In this document: piece by piece, positions 1 through 8,709 of the stretch | How positions within the stretch are numbered: the first letter of the stretch is position 1 | How the letters are laid out: each line of letters opens with the position of its first letter | Source: Gemmatimonadota bacterium | Lineage (GTDB): Bacteria > Gemmatimonadota > Gemmatimonadetes > Longimicrobiales > Gaopeijiaceae | Assembly: GCA_022826025.1 (NCBI GenBank) | Contig: JAJDVR010000012.1 | Coordinates: 1 to 61,478, forward strand | Length of the DNA: 61,478 bases | Direction: 5' to 3' | Notes under the pieces: generated by a model | Told to the model about the DNA's origin: nothing | Databases searched by the model: none | What the model saw: only the letters and a program-made list of their open reading frames with translations | Translations under genes and position numbers: made by a program

Positions 1-332
1 GCCTCCGCGACCGCGGCGTAGAGGGCATCGCCGGAGCGAAGAAACCGACGGGTGCCGACCGCCACGGCCCGGCGGACCATGCGACGGGTCAGCGAGTGCC
101 AGGTGATCAGTGGGAAGTCCAGTGCCTGGCGCGCAATCAGGCGGCCCCGCCCCGTGTCGCGCAGGCGCCGGGACAGCGCGCACGCAACCTCGATCTCGGC
201 GTACTCGGGGAGTGCGATCGGGTGCCGACGTGCACCGACGGCCCCGAGGAAGGCACGCGACGCATCCGACCGCACTTCTGTGGGATCCAGGGCCGACACC
301 CAGACATTGGCGTCAACGACCAGAGGTCTCAC
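1..332 (-). CDS. vapC: PIN-domain toxin VapC (partial, runs off the window)
   Basis: This is the N-terminal ~110 residues of a PIN-domain endoribonuclease; the rest lies beyond base 1. The frame starts with GTG at 332-330, overlapping the TGA of the upstream antitoxin (GTGA), which is classic toxin-antitoxin coupling. The product opens with LVVDANVWVSALDP, whose Asp7 is the first metal-binding acidic residue of PIN domains. It later has PEYAEIEVACAL, which carries the second acidic site, and RSGDALYAAVA, which carries the third. Known VapC toxins cut tRNA or rRNA and are held inactive by the cognate antitoxin. The target here cannot be read from sequence. Confidence 0.85.
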   Translation of the reverse strand, partial: MRPLVVDANVWVSALDPTEVRSDASRAFLGAVGARRHPIALPEYAEIEVACALSRRLRDTGRGRLIARQALDFPLITWHSLTRRMVRRAVAVGTRRFLRSGDALYAAVAE

Positions 333-595
333 CGAGGTTCGAGCCGGTTCCGGTCGGATTGCAGATGTTCCAACGCGGTGGGCCCCGGTGGAGCGCTCCT
401 CATCGCTTCGTCCGCCGCTCGGAACCAGGAGTGGGGCCAATCCGTCCGGCTCGATTCATCTGCCCTCGGCTCTTCCTCGCTGAGCCAGCGCTGGTAGAGC
501 CGCGTGGTCACTTCGCGGATGGTAAGCCCTCTCAGGGCGGCCTCCGCCTTGACCCTTCGGTACAGGTCGTCCGGGATGTTGATGGTCGCTTTCAT
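329..595 (-). CDS. vapB: Ribbon-helix-helix antitoxin VapB-like
   Basis: This 88-residue protein begins MKATINIPDDLYRRVKAEAA, a typical ribbon-helix-helix DNA-binding start in which the first strand (KATINI) contacts DNA. The C-terminal half (EEEPRADESS onward) is polar and probably wraps the toxin. It precedes and overlaps the PIN toxin by the GTGA arrangement. Antitoxins of this type neutralise the toxin and usually repress their own operon. No strong ribosome binding site is visible before the ATG (GGTAAC only). The upstream stretch 596-641 carries the direct repeat ATACGG-TA-ATACGG (minus strand), a possible operator or promoter element. Confidence 0.85.
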   Translation of the reverse strand: MKATINIPDDLYRRVKAEAALRGLTIREVTTRLYQRWLSEEEPRADESSRTDWPHSWFRAADEAMRSAPPGPTALEHLQSDRNRLEPR

Positions 596-641
596 GTTAC
601 CATGCTAGCCGTATTACCGTATCGCCGCAAGAACTGCCGCC

Positions 642-1559
642 TCAGTCCCCGAACGCGGCTTCCGCCAGCCGCTTCTTGTACCACTCGGGGAACCCCTTGG
701 TGACCGCGCCGTCGAAACGCCTCTCGAAGTGCTTCCACAGACGGTCCTTGAGATCGTCCAGGCATTCCTCGCGCACGTCCTCGCGGATGTGGCGGATGAT
801 CCGGCCGATCTCCACCGGGGTGCCTCCTTCGATCAGCCCCTCGGCCAACAGCCCGGTCACCACCTTCTCCCACCGGGTCGGGCCGGAAACCGATTCCGCC
901 AGGACCTTCAGGAACTCGGTCTGCCTGACGCGTTTCCAGTCCGGGTTGAGGGCATGGGCCTCCTTGAACTTCTCGGAAACGAACTTTGCCCGGAGCGGAA
1001 GACCATCCTCGCCGAAGAGGGGAACCTGGTGGGCACGCTTGATGACCACGCCCTCGATCCTGGCCCCGCCCAGGAACGACTCCAGCTCCAGCAGCTTCTC
1101 CAGCCGGGACGCGCTCGACAGCATCCCCTCGAAGAGGAGGGGCACCGCCTCGATCCCCAGCCGGGTCGCCACCCGGGCTTTCTCCTCGTAGCCGAGGTAG
1201 TCCTGAGTGCCGGCGTCGACATCGAAGAGAGCGATGTGGCCCTGCGGCACACGGCCATAGGTGAGCGTGTTGTGGCGCGGCCGGCCCATCGCCTCGCCGC
1301 GATAGACGACGCCCGGCGACAGCAGGCCGTCTTCCGCCATCCGCCGGATCGACGCGACCGACGGGGCGAAGAGGTTCGGCGGCTCGTCCAGATCGAGCGT
1401 CAGCCGCTTGGAGCGGGCCGAGAGGCGCGGCGGCTCGCCGACCAGCCCCCAGCTGATCTGCGAGCCGTCCACCTTCTCTTCCACGACGACGGGCTTGTCG
1501 AGCAGTCCCTTCGTCGCACGGTGGCCGAGGGCGAAGATCTTTCCGTAGCGTCCCAGCAT
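642..1559 (-). CDS. ATP-dependent RNA ligase family protein
   Basis: The 305-residue product has the nucleotidyltransferase motif series of the RNA/DNA ligase superfamily: motif I EEKVDGS with the adenylated Lys29, motif III ALFDVD, motif IV IEGVVIK and motif V LRAKFVSEKFKEAH. Size and motifs fit the PF09414 RNA ligase family (T4 Rnl2-like and related), which seals nicks in RNA through enzyme-AMP and RNA-AMP intermediates. The helical C-terminus (~200-305) is probably a family-specific accessory domain. GGATGAGA precedes the ATG. It lies 46 bp upstream of the VapBC pair on the same strand, and a 14-bp perfect inverted repeat stands ~190 bp upstream. An RNA-repair role is inferred. Confidence 0.8.
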   Translation of the reverse strand: MLGRYGKIFALGHRATKGLLDKPVVVEEKVDGSQISWGLVGEPPRLSARSKRLTLDLDEPPNLFAPSVASIRRMAEDGLLSPGVVYRGEAMGRPRHNTLTYGRVPQGHIALFDVDAGTQDYLGYEEKARVATRLGIEAVPLLFEGMLSSASRLEKLLELESFLGGARIEGVVIKRAHQVPLFGEDGLPLRAKFVSEKFKEAHALNPDWKRVRQTEFLKVLAESVSGPTRWEKVVTGLLAEGLIEGGTPVEIGRIIRHIREDVREECLDDLKDRLWKHFERRFDGAVTKGFPEWYKKRLAEAAFGD

Positions 1560-1972
1560 GGTCTCATCCGCGTGGAGGTCTGGCTCGCAACAGAGTGTCG
1601 AGAGCTTCTCGCGGCGCGAGAACCGGGATCGGCGGCCGAAGGAAGTCGGCTTTGGCTTCGCGTGATGATGCGCCGGGCTGCAGCGTGGCGGGAAAGGAAG
1701 TGTGCCGGCTCTGTCCGGTCAAGAGGGGCGTCGCCGCAGGGCCCGATCACCGCTGTGATACTATTGCGAGAGGACAGATAGTATCACAGCGCGTGAGGCT
1801 GCGGGGGCGGTGCCGGGACGGTGATCCTTGACCCGCTCCGGCTGCGCGGCGAACGCTCCCAGAGCATGGCCATGGCGTTGAGGTTATCGTTGTGTCATTC
1901 GTCATCGATGGCGGGCACAATCCATGTCCAGACCAGCCCGAGGAGCCTCCCTGACCCCTTGAGAACCAGGAC
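1560..1972. other. Intergenic region between divergent RNA ligase and ligA
   Basis: This is 413 bp without a convincing coding region; the short open frames here lack protein-like composition. The one clear structure is the 14-bp perfect inverted repeat at 1751-1791, annotated separately. Promoters of both divergent genes should lie here, but I see no clear -35/-10 pair. Confidence 0.6.
1751..1791. promoter_or_regulatory. 14-bp perfect inverted repeat, candidate operator or hairpin
   Basis: The arms CGCTGTGATACTAT (1751-1764) and ATAGTATCACAGCG (1778-1791) are exact reverse complements around a 13-nt spacer. There is no T-run after either arm, so it does not look like an intrinsic terminator. 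The AT-rich inner halves contrast with the GC-rich surroundings. It sits roughly midway between two divergent ligase genes, which suggests a dimeric regulator site, though an RNA hairpin is also possible. Confidence 0.55.
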
Positions 1973-4090
1973 GTGACCGCAACCGAGGGGGAAGTTCGGC
2001 GCCGAGCCGACCGCCTGCGCGCCGAGATCAGGCGCCACGACCACCTCTACCATGTCGAGAGCCGGCCGGAGATCTCGGACGGTGCCTACGACAAGCTGTT
2101 TCGGGAGCTGCGTGCCATCGAGGAGGCGTTCCCGCACCTCCAGACGCCCGACTCGCCCACGCAGCGCGTCGGGGCGGATCCGCTATCCGAGCTCCCCGTG
2201 GTTCGGCATGTGGCAACGATGCTCTCGCTTGACTCCTCGGAGGCGGCGGAGGACGCGCGCCGGTTCGACGAGCGGGTGCGCAAGGCGGTCGAGGGGCCGG
2301 TCGAGTACCTGGCGGAGCCCAAGCTGGACGGGTCGTCGCTCGAGCTGGTCTACGTGGATGGTGTCCTGGACAGGGCGGTCACCCGCGGCAACGGGCGAGA
2401 GGGCGAAGGCGTGACCGAGAACGCGCGCACCATCCCTTCGGTGCCGTTGCGACTGAGGTTGGCAGAGCACCCGGCGACGCTCGATCCCTCCAATGGTGGT
2501 CCGTCGGCGTCGGCCGACGCCCTCCCCACCCCATCCCTGCTCGCCGTCCGGGGCGAGGTGCTCATGTACCTCTCTTCCTTCGAGGAATTGAACCGGACCC
2601 GTGTGGAAGCCGGTCTCGAGCCCTACGCCAACCCGCGCAACGCGGCGGCGGGCGCGCTGCGCCAGCTGGACTCGCGCATCACCCGGACGCGGCCCCTGGA
2701 ATTCTTCGCCTACGACATCCTCCACGTCGAATGGCGGGACGATTCGCGGCTTGGGGGGGACGCTGACGCGGCCCTCGACACCAACACGGGCGCGGCCTTC
2801 GAGACCGACGAGCAGGCGGCCGGGGCCCTCCAGGGCTGGGGGCTGCGGCTGCCGGACCGCACCCGCAAGGTCGCGGACATCGAGGAGGCCATCGCCTATC
2901 ACGCCGAGTTTGCACGGGACCGGGACGACCTCGACTACGAGATTGACGGAGTGGTGCTGAAGCTGAACGCGCTGGCTCCGCGCGACGCGCTGGGGAGCAC
3001 GTCCCACCATCCGCGATGGGCGTTCGCGTTCAAATTCGCGCCCAGGCAGGAGGTGACCCGCCTGGAGCGCATCACCGTGCAGGTCGGCCGCACGGGCAAG
3101 TTGACTCCGCTCGCCCTGCTGCGCCCCGTCGAGGTTGGGGGCGTGACCGTGTCGCGCGCCTCGCTGCACAACCGCGAGGAGCTGGAGCGCAGGGATGTGC
3201 GCGCGGGCGACCTGGTCCGCATTCAGCGCGCGGGCGACGTCATTCCGCAGGTGGTCGAGCGGGTGGAGGAACCCGGGCGGACGCGCGGCGAACCGTTTCG
3301 GATGCCCGAAGAGTGCCCCCGTTGCGGAGCTTCCGTGGTGGAGGAGGGGCCGTTCGTGGTGTGTTCGAACCGCCTGGGCTGTCCGGCCCAGCTGGAACGC
3401 GGCATCGAGCACTTCGTGTCGCGGGGCGGGCTCGACATCGAGGGGCTTGGCTCGGAGACGGTTGCGCTGCTGGTAGGTGAGGGCCTGGTGCGCCAGCCGG
3501 CCGACCTCTTCGACCTCACTCCCGCCGACCTCCTCGAGCTGGAAGGCTTCGCGGAGACCAGGTCGCGCAAGCTGGTGGAGGCGATTCAGCGCGCGAAGAA
3601 GACGGAACTCGCGCGCTTCATCTACGGCCTGGGCATCCCCGAGGTGGGGGCCACGGTGGCGCGGGTGCTGGCCGCAGAGTTCCGCGATCTGGCGATCCTG
3701 CGCGAAGCCGCGCCGGAGCGACTCGAGGAGGTGGAGGGGATCGGGCCGATCATGTCGGAGAAGATCACGCGATTCTTCAACGACGATGCGCGAGCCGCTT
3801 CCGTCGATGCCATTCTGTCCAAGGGCTTCGAGCTCATCCCGCCACCCGAACAGGAGAGCCGCGCGCTCGACGGCCGGAGCTTCGTCTTTACCGGCAGGCT
3901 GGACTCGATCACGCGATCCGAGGCGAAGCGGCGCGTGGAGAGCCTCGGTGGGCGCGTGGTCTCTTCCGTGAGTACGGCCACCGGCTACCTGGTACGGGGC
4001 GGCAAGCCGGGATCCAAGGCGAAGAAGGCCGAAGAGCTGGGTGTCCCGGTGCTGGACGAGCAGGCCTTCCTGAGATTGCTCGAGGAATAG
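1973..4090 (+). CDS. ligA: NAD-dependent DNA ligase LigA
   Basis: LigA seals nicks during replication and repair using NAD+. The 705-residue protein carries the adenylation motif EPKLDGSSLE with Lys117, the N-terminal Ia domain (Tyr and His in RHDHLYH), the OB fold (~340-430), a four-Cys zinc site (Cys448, 451, 464, 470), HhH repeats (~500-610) and a C-terminal BRCT domain (~625-705). It is a little longer than the usual ~670 residues; the extra length is in Ser/Pro- and Asp/Ala-rich loops near residues 170-190 and 255-290. The start is GTG at 1973, chosen because the Ia domain begins soon after it. Confidence 0.97.
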   Translation: MTATEGEVRRRADRLRAEIRRHDHLYHVESRPEISDGAYDKLFRELRAIEEAFPHLQTPDSPTQRVGADPLSELPVVRHVATMLSLDSSEAAEDARRFDERVRKAVEGPVEYLAEPKLDGSSLELVYVDGVLDRAVTRGNGREGEGVTENARTIPSVPLRLRLAEHPATLDPSNGGPSASADALPTPSLLAVRGEVLMYLSSFEELNRTRVEAGLEPYANPRNAAAGALRQLDSRITRTRPLEFFAYDILHVEWRDDSRLGGDADAALDTNTGAAFETDEQAAGALQGWGLRLPDRTRKVADIEEAIAYHAEFARDRDDLDYEIDGVVLKLNALAPRDALGSTSHHPRWAFAFKFAPRQEVTRLERITVQVGRTGKLTPLALLRPVEVGGVTVSRASLHNREELERRDVRAGDLVRIQRAGDVIPQVVERVEEPGRTRGEPFRMPEECPRCGASVVEEGPFVVCSNRLGCPAQLERGIEHFVSRGGLDIEGLGSETVALLVGEGLVRQPADLFDLTPADLLELEGFAETRSRKLVEAIQRAKKTELARFIYGLGIPEVGATVARVLAAEFRDLAILREAAPERLEEVEGIGPIMSEKITRFFNDDARAASVDAILSKGFELIPPPEQESRALDGRSFVFTGRLDSITRSEAKRRVESLGGRVVSSVSTATGYLVRGGKPGSKAKKAEELGVPVLDEQAFLRLLEE

Positions 4091-4271
4091 CCGAGCGGAA
4101 TCCCGGATTGGCGTCCGTGCCGGATCCGCGGGCGATGGTGTCCGCAACCCGGCTTGCGCCCCAATTGCCTCCACCGGTGCGCGATTTCGGCGGCGCTTTT
4201 ATCGTTCTTGGCATGAAACCCCCGAATCGCACCTCCAGCCGCCGCTCCACGGCCCCGTCCAGGTAACCGGA

Positions 4272-5234
4272 TTGTACCTCGCGGCCCTGGGGCTGTTGGC
4301 GGGTGTGATCGGCCTCTATCTCGGCGCCCACTGGCTCGTGTTCGGCGCGGCCGGCCTGGGGCGGACGATCGGGGCGCGGCCCATCGTGGTGGGCCTGACC
4401 GTGGTCTCCCTGGGCACGTCCGCACCCGAGTTGGTGGTCTGTGTGCTCGCGGCCATCGGCGGCAGTTCCGACCTGGCGATCGGCAACGCCCTCGGTTCCA
4501 ATCTCGCCAACGTCGGTCTGATCCTCGCCGTCACCGCGATCGTCCAACCGCTCGGCGTCAACCGGCGCATGGTGGTACGCGAGATTCCGGCCATGCTCGC
4601 GATCACCCTGCTGGCCTATCCGCTGATCGCGGACCATGCCGTGTCCCGCCTGGACGGTGCGGTTCTCCTGGGCGTGCTCGTGCTCTATCTGGGCGCTCTG
4701 CTGCGCTCGGCACGGCGCGAAACACCCGAGATCCTCAAGGAGTTCGAGGCGTACTCCGAGGATGATGCCCGTGCGAAGCCGACATCGGTCACGAAGAACG
4801 TTATGCTGGTCCTTGTGGGATCGGGGCTTCTGGTGCTGGGCGGGAGACTGATCGTCATCAGCGCAATCGATATCGCCACGGGGCTTGGCATCTCCGAGCT
4901 TCTTATCGGCGGCACCGTCGTCGCCATCGGCACGTCGCTGCCGGAACTGGCCACCTCGGTGGTCGCGGCGACGCGCAACGAGGCGGATATCGCCGTCGGC
5001 AACGTCATCGGCTCCAACATCTTCAACCTGACCGCGGTCCTGGGCACCGCAGCCGTCATCGAACCGCTCTCGATCGCCTCGGGCGTGCTGGGCCGCGAAT
5101 TCCTCGCGATGTTCATCCTGTCGGCGCTGGTGTGGCCGATGGCGTGGTCCGCGCTGAAGGTGCGGCGCGGGGAGGGCCTTATGCTCCTGGCGCTCTACGC
5201 CGTATTCTGGCTGTGGCTGGGGGGGAGCGCATGA
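4272..5234 (+). CDS. CaCA-family sodium/calcium antiporter (YrbG-like)
   Basis: This 320-residue inner-membrane protein has about ten hydrophobic segments and two inverted alpha repeats. The repeats are marked by GTSAPEL (residues 49-55) and GTSLPEL (residues 220-226), each followed downstream by a GSN motif (GSNLANVG and GSNIFNLT). These residues form the cation sites of the CaCA superfamily, which exchanges Ca2+ for Na+ or H+. The start is TTG at 4272, because no earlier codon fits and the first helix begins at once. The stop overlaps the ATG of the next gene (ATGA), so the two are translationally coupled. The 180 bp separating it from ligA hold no recognised gene. Confidence 0.9.
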   Translation: MYLAALGLLAGVIGLYLGAHWLVFGAAGLGRTIGARPIVVGLTVVSLGTSAPELVVCVLAAIGGSSDLAIGNALGSNLANVGLILAVTAIVQPLGVNRRMVVREIPAMLAITLLAYPLIADHAVSRLDGAVLLGVLVLYLGALLRSARRETPEILKEFEAYSEDDARAKPTSVTKNVMLVLVGSGLLVLGGRLIVISAIDIATGLGISELLIGGTVVAIGTSLPELATSVVAATRNEADIAVGNVIGSNIFNLTAVLGTAAVIEPLSIASGVLGREFLAMFILSALVWPMAWSALKVRRGEGLMLLALYAVFWLWLGGSA

Positions 5235-6364
5235 GCAGATCCGACATCGAGTCCGCGCTGGATCGCTGGCGGGAGGCCGGGCTTGTCTCCGGCGAGCTGG
5301 CCGCGCGGCTGCGGGAAGAGCACGCGCACAGCCAGCGGCGCGGGCGCCGCCGGTTTCTGCAATACGCCGTCTCGGGCATGGCGGGAATTCTCCTGGTGAT
5401 CGCCGCTGTCACCTTCTTTGCCTGGTCGTGGCCCGAACTGGGGCCCGGGGCGCGCACATGCGTGATTGCCGGGACGGGGATCGCGATCGTTCTGCTGGGG
5501 ATGCGGCTCGAGGCCGCGCAGCGTTACGTGCCGGTGACCTACGCGCTCCAGGCCAGCGGTCTGATCCTGCTTCTCGCCGCGTACGTGTATTCCATGGAGG
5601 CCTGGGACAACACGACGCCGGGCGGCGTTGTGGTCGGCCTTCTCGCCCTGGCAACTCCGGTCGCGACCATCCCGGTCTTCGTGCGCCGCAACCCGATCAT
5701 GCCGGCGGCCGCCACGGCGCTCGGCTACGGCTTTCTGGCGGCGTTTCTCTTTCGAGCCTTCGATCTTGACGCCGACGTCATCATCTGGATCCTCGACGGG
5801 GCCCTGGCGGCCACGCTGGCGGTTCTTGCCCTGCTGCTGCGCGCGGGACGCACACAGTCCGTCTCGCGCCGAACGTTGTACGCGTTCACCGTCAGCCTTT
5901 ATGCGGGTTATCCGATGGCCGGCATGACCGCGGCCGGGCCTCTCGAACTCGGCGAGGAGACACTTCTGGCGCTCGACGCCTGGCTGGTGCTGGTCACGGG
6001 ACTGGCGCTCTGGGGCATCCACAGGGCGCCGGCGATGCTGCGGAGCGCCCGCTACAGCTGGCACCTCGCGGCGTCGGCACTGCTCGTCATCCCGCTCGGG
6101 TTCGGGACCACGCTCGAGGTGTACGACCTTCCTCCGGCGGGAGCTGCCGCCGTTCTGGCCGGGACCGGGGCAGCCGGGCTCTGGTACGGGCTGCGCCGGG
6201 ATGCGCGGCCGCTGGTGCTCTGTTCCTGTGCGACCATCGTCAGCGCCGCCTGGTACCTGGGCGTGGATGCCGGAGAACGCCTGGGTACGGTGCTCGCGCT
6301 GGCGTTTACGGCGGCGCTTTTCTTCTGGGTGGCCACCCGGTTGGGCCGTGAGAGGGAGACGTGA
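5231..6364 (+). CDS. DUF2157-family membrane protein
   Basis: The 377-residue product starts with a soluble ~55-residue segment ([20 protein letters not shown]) followed by about ten transmembrane helices. This architecture, with a helical N-terminus of the form 'x-L-x-W-x-x-x-G-L-I', is that of DUF2157 predicted membrane proteins, whose function is unknown. The ATG at 5231 overlaps the antiporter stop and is preferred to upstream in-frame codons because it starts exactly at the conserved domain. Co-transcription with the antiporter is likely; a functional link is not established. Confidence 0.75.
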   Translation: MSRSDIESALDRWREAGLVSGELAARLREEHAHSQRRGRRRFLQYAVSGMAGILLVIAAVTFFAWSWPELGPGARTCVIAGTGIAIVLLGMRLEAAQRYVPVTYALQASGLILLLAAYVYSMEAWDNTTPGGVVVGLLALATPVATIPVFVRRNPIMPAAATALGYGFLAAFLFRAFDLDADVIIWILDGALAATLAVLALLLRAGRTQSVSRRTLYAFTVSLYAGYPMAGMTAAGPLELGEETLLALDAWLVLVTGLALWGIHRAPAMLRSARYSWHLAASALLVIPLGFGTTLEVYDLPPAGAAAVLAGTGAAGLWYGLRRDARPLVLCSCATIVSAAWYLGVDAGERLGTVLALAFTAALFFWVATRLGRERET

Positions 6365-6461
6365 CGCGGAGAGGACCGAATCGGTCGGGGATGAAGACCC
6401 GGATTGGCCACGGGCACACGACGGGAGCAATCGCGAACGCACAAGCAGGGAGTTCGTCCAC

Positions 6462-7352
6462 ATGCTGGGGATAGATCTGAGCGGGAAGCGCGCGTTCATC
6501 GCCGGGGTCGCGGACGACAGGGGGTACGGCTGGGCCATCGCCCGGGCGTTGGCTGCGGCCGGCGCCACGATCTGCCTGGGCACCTGGCCGCCCGTGATGC
6601 GCATCTTCCGGATGAGCCTGAAGAGGGGAAGGCTGGATCGGTCGCTCCCGGGCGGAGGCGAACTCGAGATCGAGAAGATCTATCCCCTCGACGCCGTCTT
6701 CGACACGCCGGAGGACATTCCGGCGAAGTATCGCGATGACAAGCGCTACCGTGCGGTCGACGGCTACACCATCCAGGAAGTCGCGGACACCCTGCGCGCC
6801 GATTTCGGGGACGCGTGCCTGGATATCCTCGTGCACTCGCTCGCGAACGGCCCCGAGGTTCGCAAGCCGCTCATCGAGACCAGCCGCGCCGGCTACCTGG
6901 CCGCGATCAGCGCGAGTTCCTACTCCCTTGTGAGCATGGTCCAGCGCTTCGGACCCCTCATGCGACCGGGCGCGGCGGCGGTCTCGCTGAGCTACCTGGC
7001 CTCCGAGCGGGTCATCCCCGGCTACGGCGGAGGGATGAGCGCGGCCAAGGCGGCGCTCGAGAGCGATACCCGCGTGCTCGCCTTCGAGGCGGGGAGGCGG
7101 TGGGGAATGCGGGTGAACACCATCAGCGCGGGCCCGCTGCCCAGCCGGGCGGCGTCGGCGATCGGCATGATCGACCGCATGGTCGAGTATTACCGCGCCA
7201 ATGCGGCCCTGCCGGAGGTGAACACGGCCGAGGACGTGGCCAACGCGGCCGCCTTCCTGTGCTCGCCTCTGGGGACGGGGATCACCGGCGCGACCCTCCA
7301 TGTGGACAAGGGCTACCACGTCATGGGCATCGCGGCCGAGCCGCAGTTGTAG
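6462..7352 (+). CDS. fabI: Enoyl-[acyl-carrier-protein] reductase FabI, plant/Chlamydia type
   Basis: FabI performs the last reductive step of fatty-acid elongation with NAD(P)H. The 296-residue protein is an SDR fold with the nucleotide loop [12 protein letters not shown] (residues 14-25) and the active-site residues Tyr178, Tyr188 and Lys196 ([20 protein letters not shown]). It is longer than the ~260-residue E. coli enzyme. The extra segment at ~42-100 ([10 protein letters not shown] through [12 protein letters not shown]) matches the insertion of plant plastid and Chlamydia enoyl reductases. The ATG at 6462 follows AGGGAG. The sequence is close enough to plant ENR across the whole length that the assignment is firm. 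Confidence 0.95.
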   Translation: MLGIDLSGKRAFIAGVADDRGYGWAIARALAAAGATICLGTWPPVMRIFRMSLKRGRLDRSLPGGGELEIEKIYPLDAVFDTPEDIPAKYRDDKRYRAVDGYTIQEVADTLRADFGDACLDILVHSLANGPEVRKPLIETSRAGYLAAISASSYSLVSMVQRFGPLMRPGAAAVSLSYLASERVIPGYGGGMSAAKAALESDTRVLAFEAGRRWGMRVNTISAGPLPSRAASAIGMIDRMVEYYRANAALPEVNTAEDVANAAAFLCSPLGTGITGATLHVDKGYHVMGIAAEPQL

Positions 7353-7356
7353 GGCG

Positions 7357-8709
7357 GTGCGCGACGGACGCCCCTTCGGCGACGCACTCCCGCACATCCG
7401 GGTCACCCCTCCGGGGCCGCACTCTCGGGCACTGGGGAAGCGGTTGCGGCGGGCCGAATCCCGCAACGTAACCTTCATCGGCGACCGCTTCCCGGTCTTC
7501 TGGGAGGAAGCACTGGGGGCGAACGTGCGCGATGTCGACGGCAACGTGTATGTCGACCTCACGGGGGCGTTCGGAGTCGCCTTCGCCGGCCACCGCCATC
7601 CGCGCATCATGCGGGCGGCGGCCGAGCAGGAGCGGCGGCTGACGCACGGCATGGGAGACATCCACCCCCCGGCGGCGAAGGTCGAACTGCTGGAACGGCT
7701 GACCGGGCTCGCTCCGTGGCCGGAGGCGCGTGCGGTCCTGGCTTCTTCGGGTTCCGAAGCTGTGGAAATCGCGCTAAAAACCGCCGAGTTATCCACGGGA
7801 AGGTCGGCAATACTCGCCTTTGAGTGTGGATATCACGGTTTGACCCTCGGTGCTCTGGCCACCACCCACCGCGACGACTTCCGCACCCCCTTCCGCAAGC
7901 GCCTCTACCAGGGCGTGGCATTCGCGCCGTTTCCCGTACGCCCGGAAGAGATGTCGCCGAGCCTCGCGTCGTGCGGGCGGGCATTCGAGGATGGCGCCCG
8001 CCGTGGGGACGCGATCGGCGCGGTGCTGGTGGAGCCGGTGCAGGGCCGCGGAGGCGTACGCATCCCGCCCCGCGGCTTCTATCCGGAGCTGTGCTCGCTC
8101 GCCCGGCAGCACGGGGCGGTGGTCGTGGCCGACGAGGTGTTCACCGGTCTCGGCCGCTGCGGGAGCATGTTCGCGGGCCCGCCCCTCGGGCTCGACGCCG
8201 ATCTCATCTGCCTGGGCAAGGCGCTGGGCGGCGGCTTCCCGCTGAGCGCGTGCCTGGGGACGAGAGAGGTCTTCGACGCATGGCCGGAGTCCGCCGGCGA
8301 GGCCCTGCATACCAGCACGTTCCTCGGACACCCGGTCGCGTGCGCCGCGTCGCTGGCCTTCCTGGACCTGGTGGAGTCGGAGCGCCTCGACCGGCACGCC
8401 GCGCGCATGGGGGAGCACCTGGTCGCCCGTCTGCGTCAGGCAATGGATGGCGTTGGACGGGTGGCCGATGTGCGGGGCCAGGGCCTGCTCGCGGGGGTGG
8501 AAATCGTCAGCGAAGGGAGCGCGGCGGCCGGACACCCCGGAGCCGGGGCCCGCATCGCTGCCCGGCTTCTCCGGCAAGGCGTGATGGTGCTGCCCGCCGG
8601 CGAGCAGGGTCAGGTCATCGAGCTGACCCCTGCCGCAACCATGTCCCGTGATCTGCTTGACCACGCGCTGGACCTGCTGGTTCGCGCCGTCGTCGATCCC
8701 TCAGAATAG
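7357..8709 (+). CDS. Class-III PLP-dependent aminotransferase
   Basis: This 450-residue enzyme belongs to the fold-type I ornithine/GABA/diaminopelargonate aminotransferase group. The PLP features are SGSEAVEIALK (phosphate binding), YHG (ring stacking), the Asp in VVADEVFTGLGR, and the Schiff-base Lys in CLGKALGGG. Substrate cannot be decided; acetylornithine-, GABA- or putrescine-type reactions are all possible. The start is GTG at 7357, only 4 nt after the fabI stop, so the two are probably co-transcribed. The 3' end overlaps the convergent hydrolase gene by 9 bp, leaving no room for a terminator. Confidence 0.85.
   Translation: MRDGRPFGDALPHIRVTPPGPHSRALGKRLRRAESRNVTFIGDRFPVFWEEALGANVRDVDGNVYVDLTGAFGVAFAGHRHPRIMRAAAEQERRLTHGMGDIHPPAAKVELLERLTGLAPWPEARAVLASSGSEAVEIALKTAELSTGRSAILAFECGYHGLTLGALATTHRDDFRTPFRKRLYQGVAFAPFPVRPEEMSPSLASCGRAFEDGARRGDAIGAVLVEPVQGRGGVRIPPRGFYPELCSLARQHGAVVVADEVFTGLGRCGSMFAGPPLGLDADLICLGKALGGGFPLSACLGTREVFDAWPESAGEALHTSTFLGHPVACAASLAFLDLVESERLDRHAARMGEHLVARLRQAMDGVGRVADVRGQGLLAGVEIVSEGSAAAGHPGAGARIAARLLRQGVMVLPAGEQGQVIELTPAATMSRDLLDHALDLLVRAVVDPSE

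Noticed and set aside
2183-4174. Long open frame on the minus strand opposite ligA (663 codons)
   Set aside because: It is antisense to a certain ligA and its product is Arg/His/Gly-rich without motifs, the usual shadow in GC-rich DNA.
6374-6386. Short inverted repeat GACCGA-A-TCGGTC before fabI
   Set aside because: Six-bp arms of this composition are frequent by chance in GC-rich DNA and nothing else supports a site.
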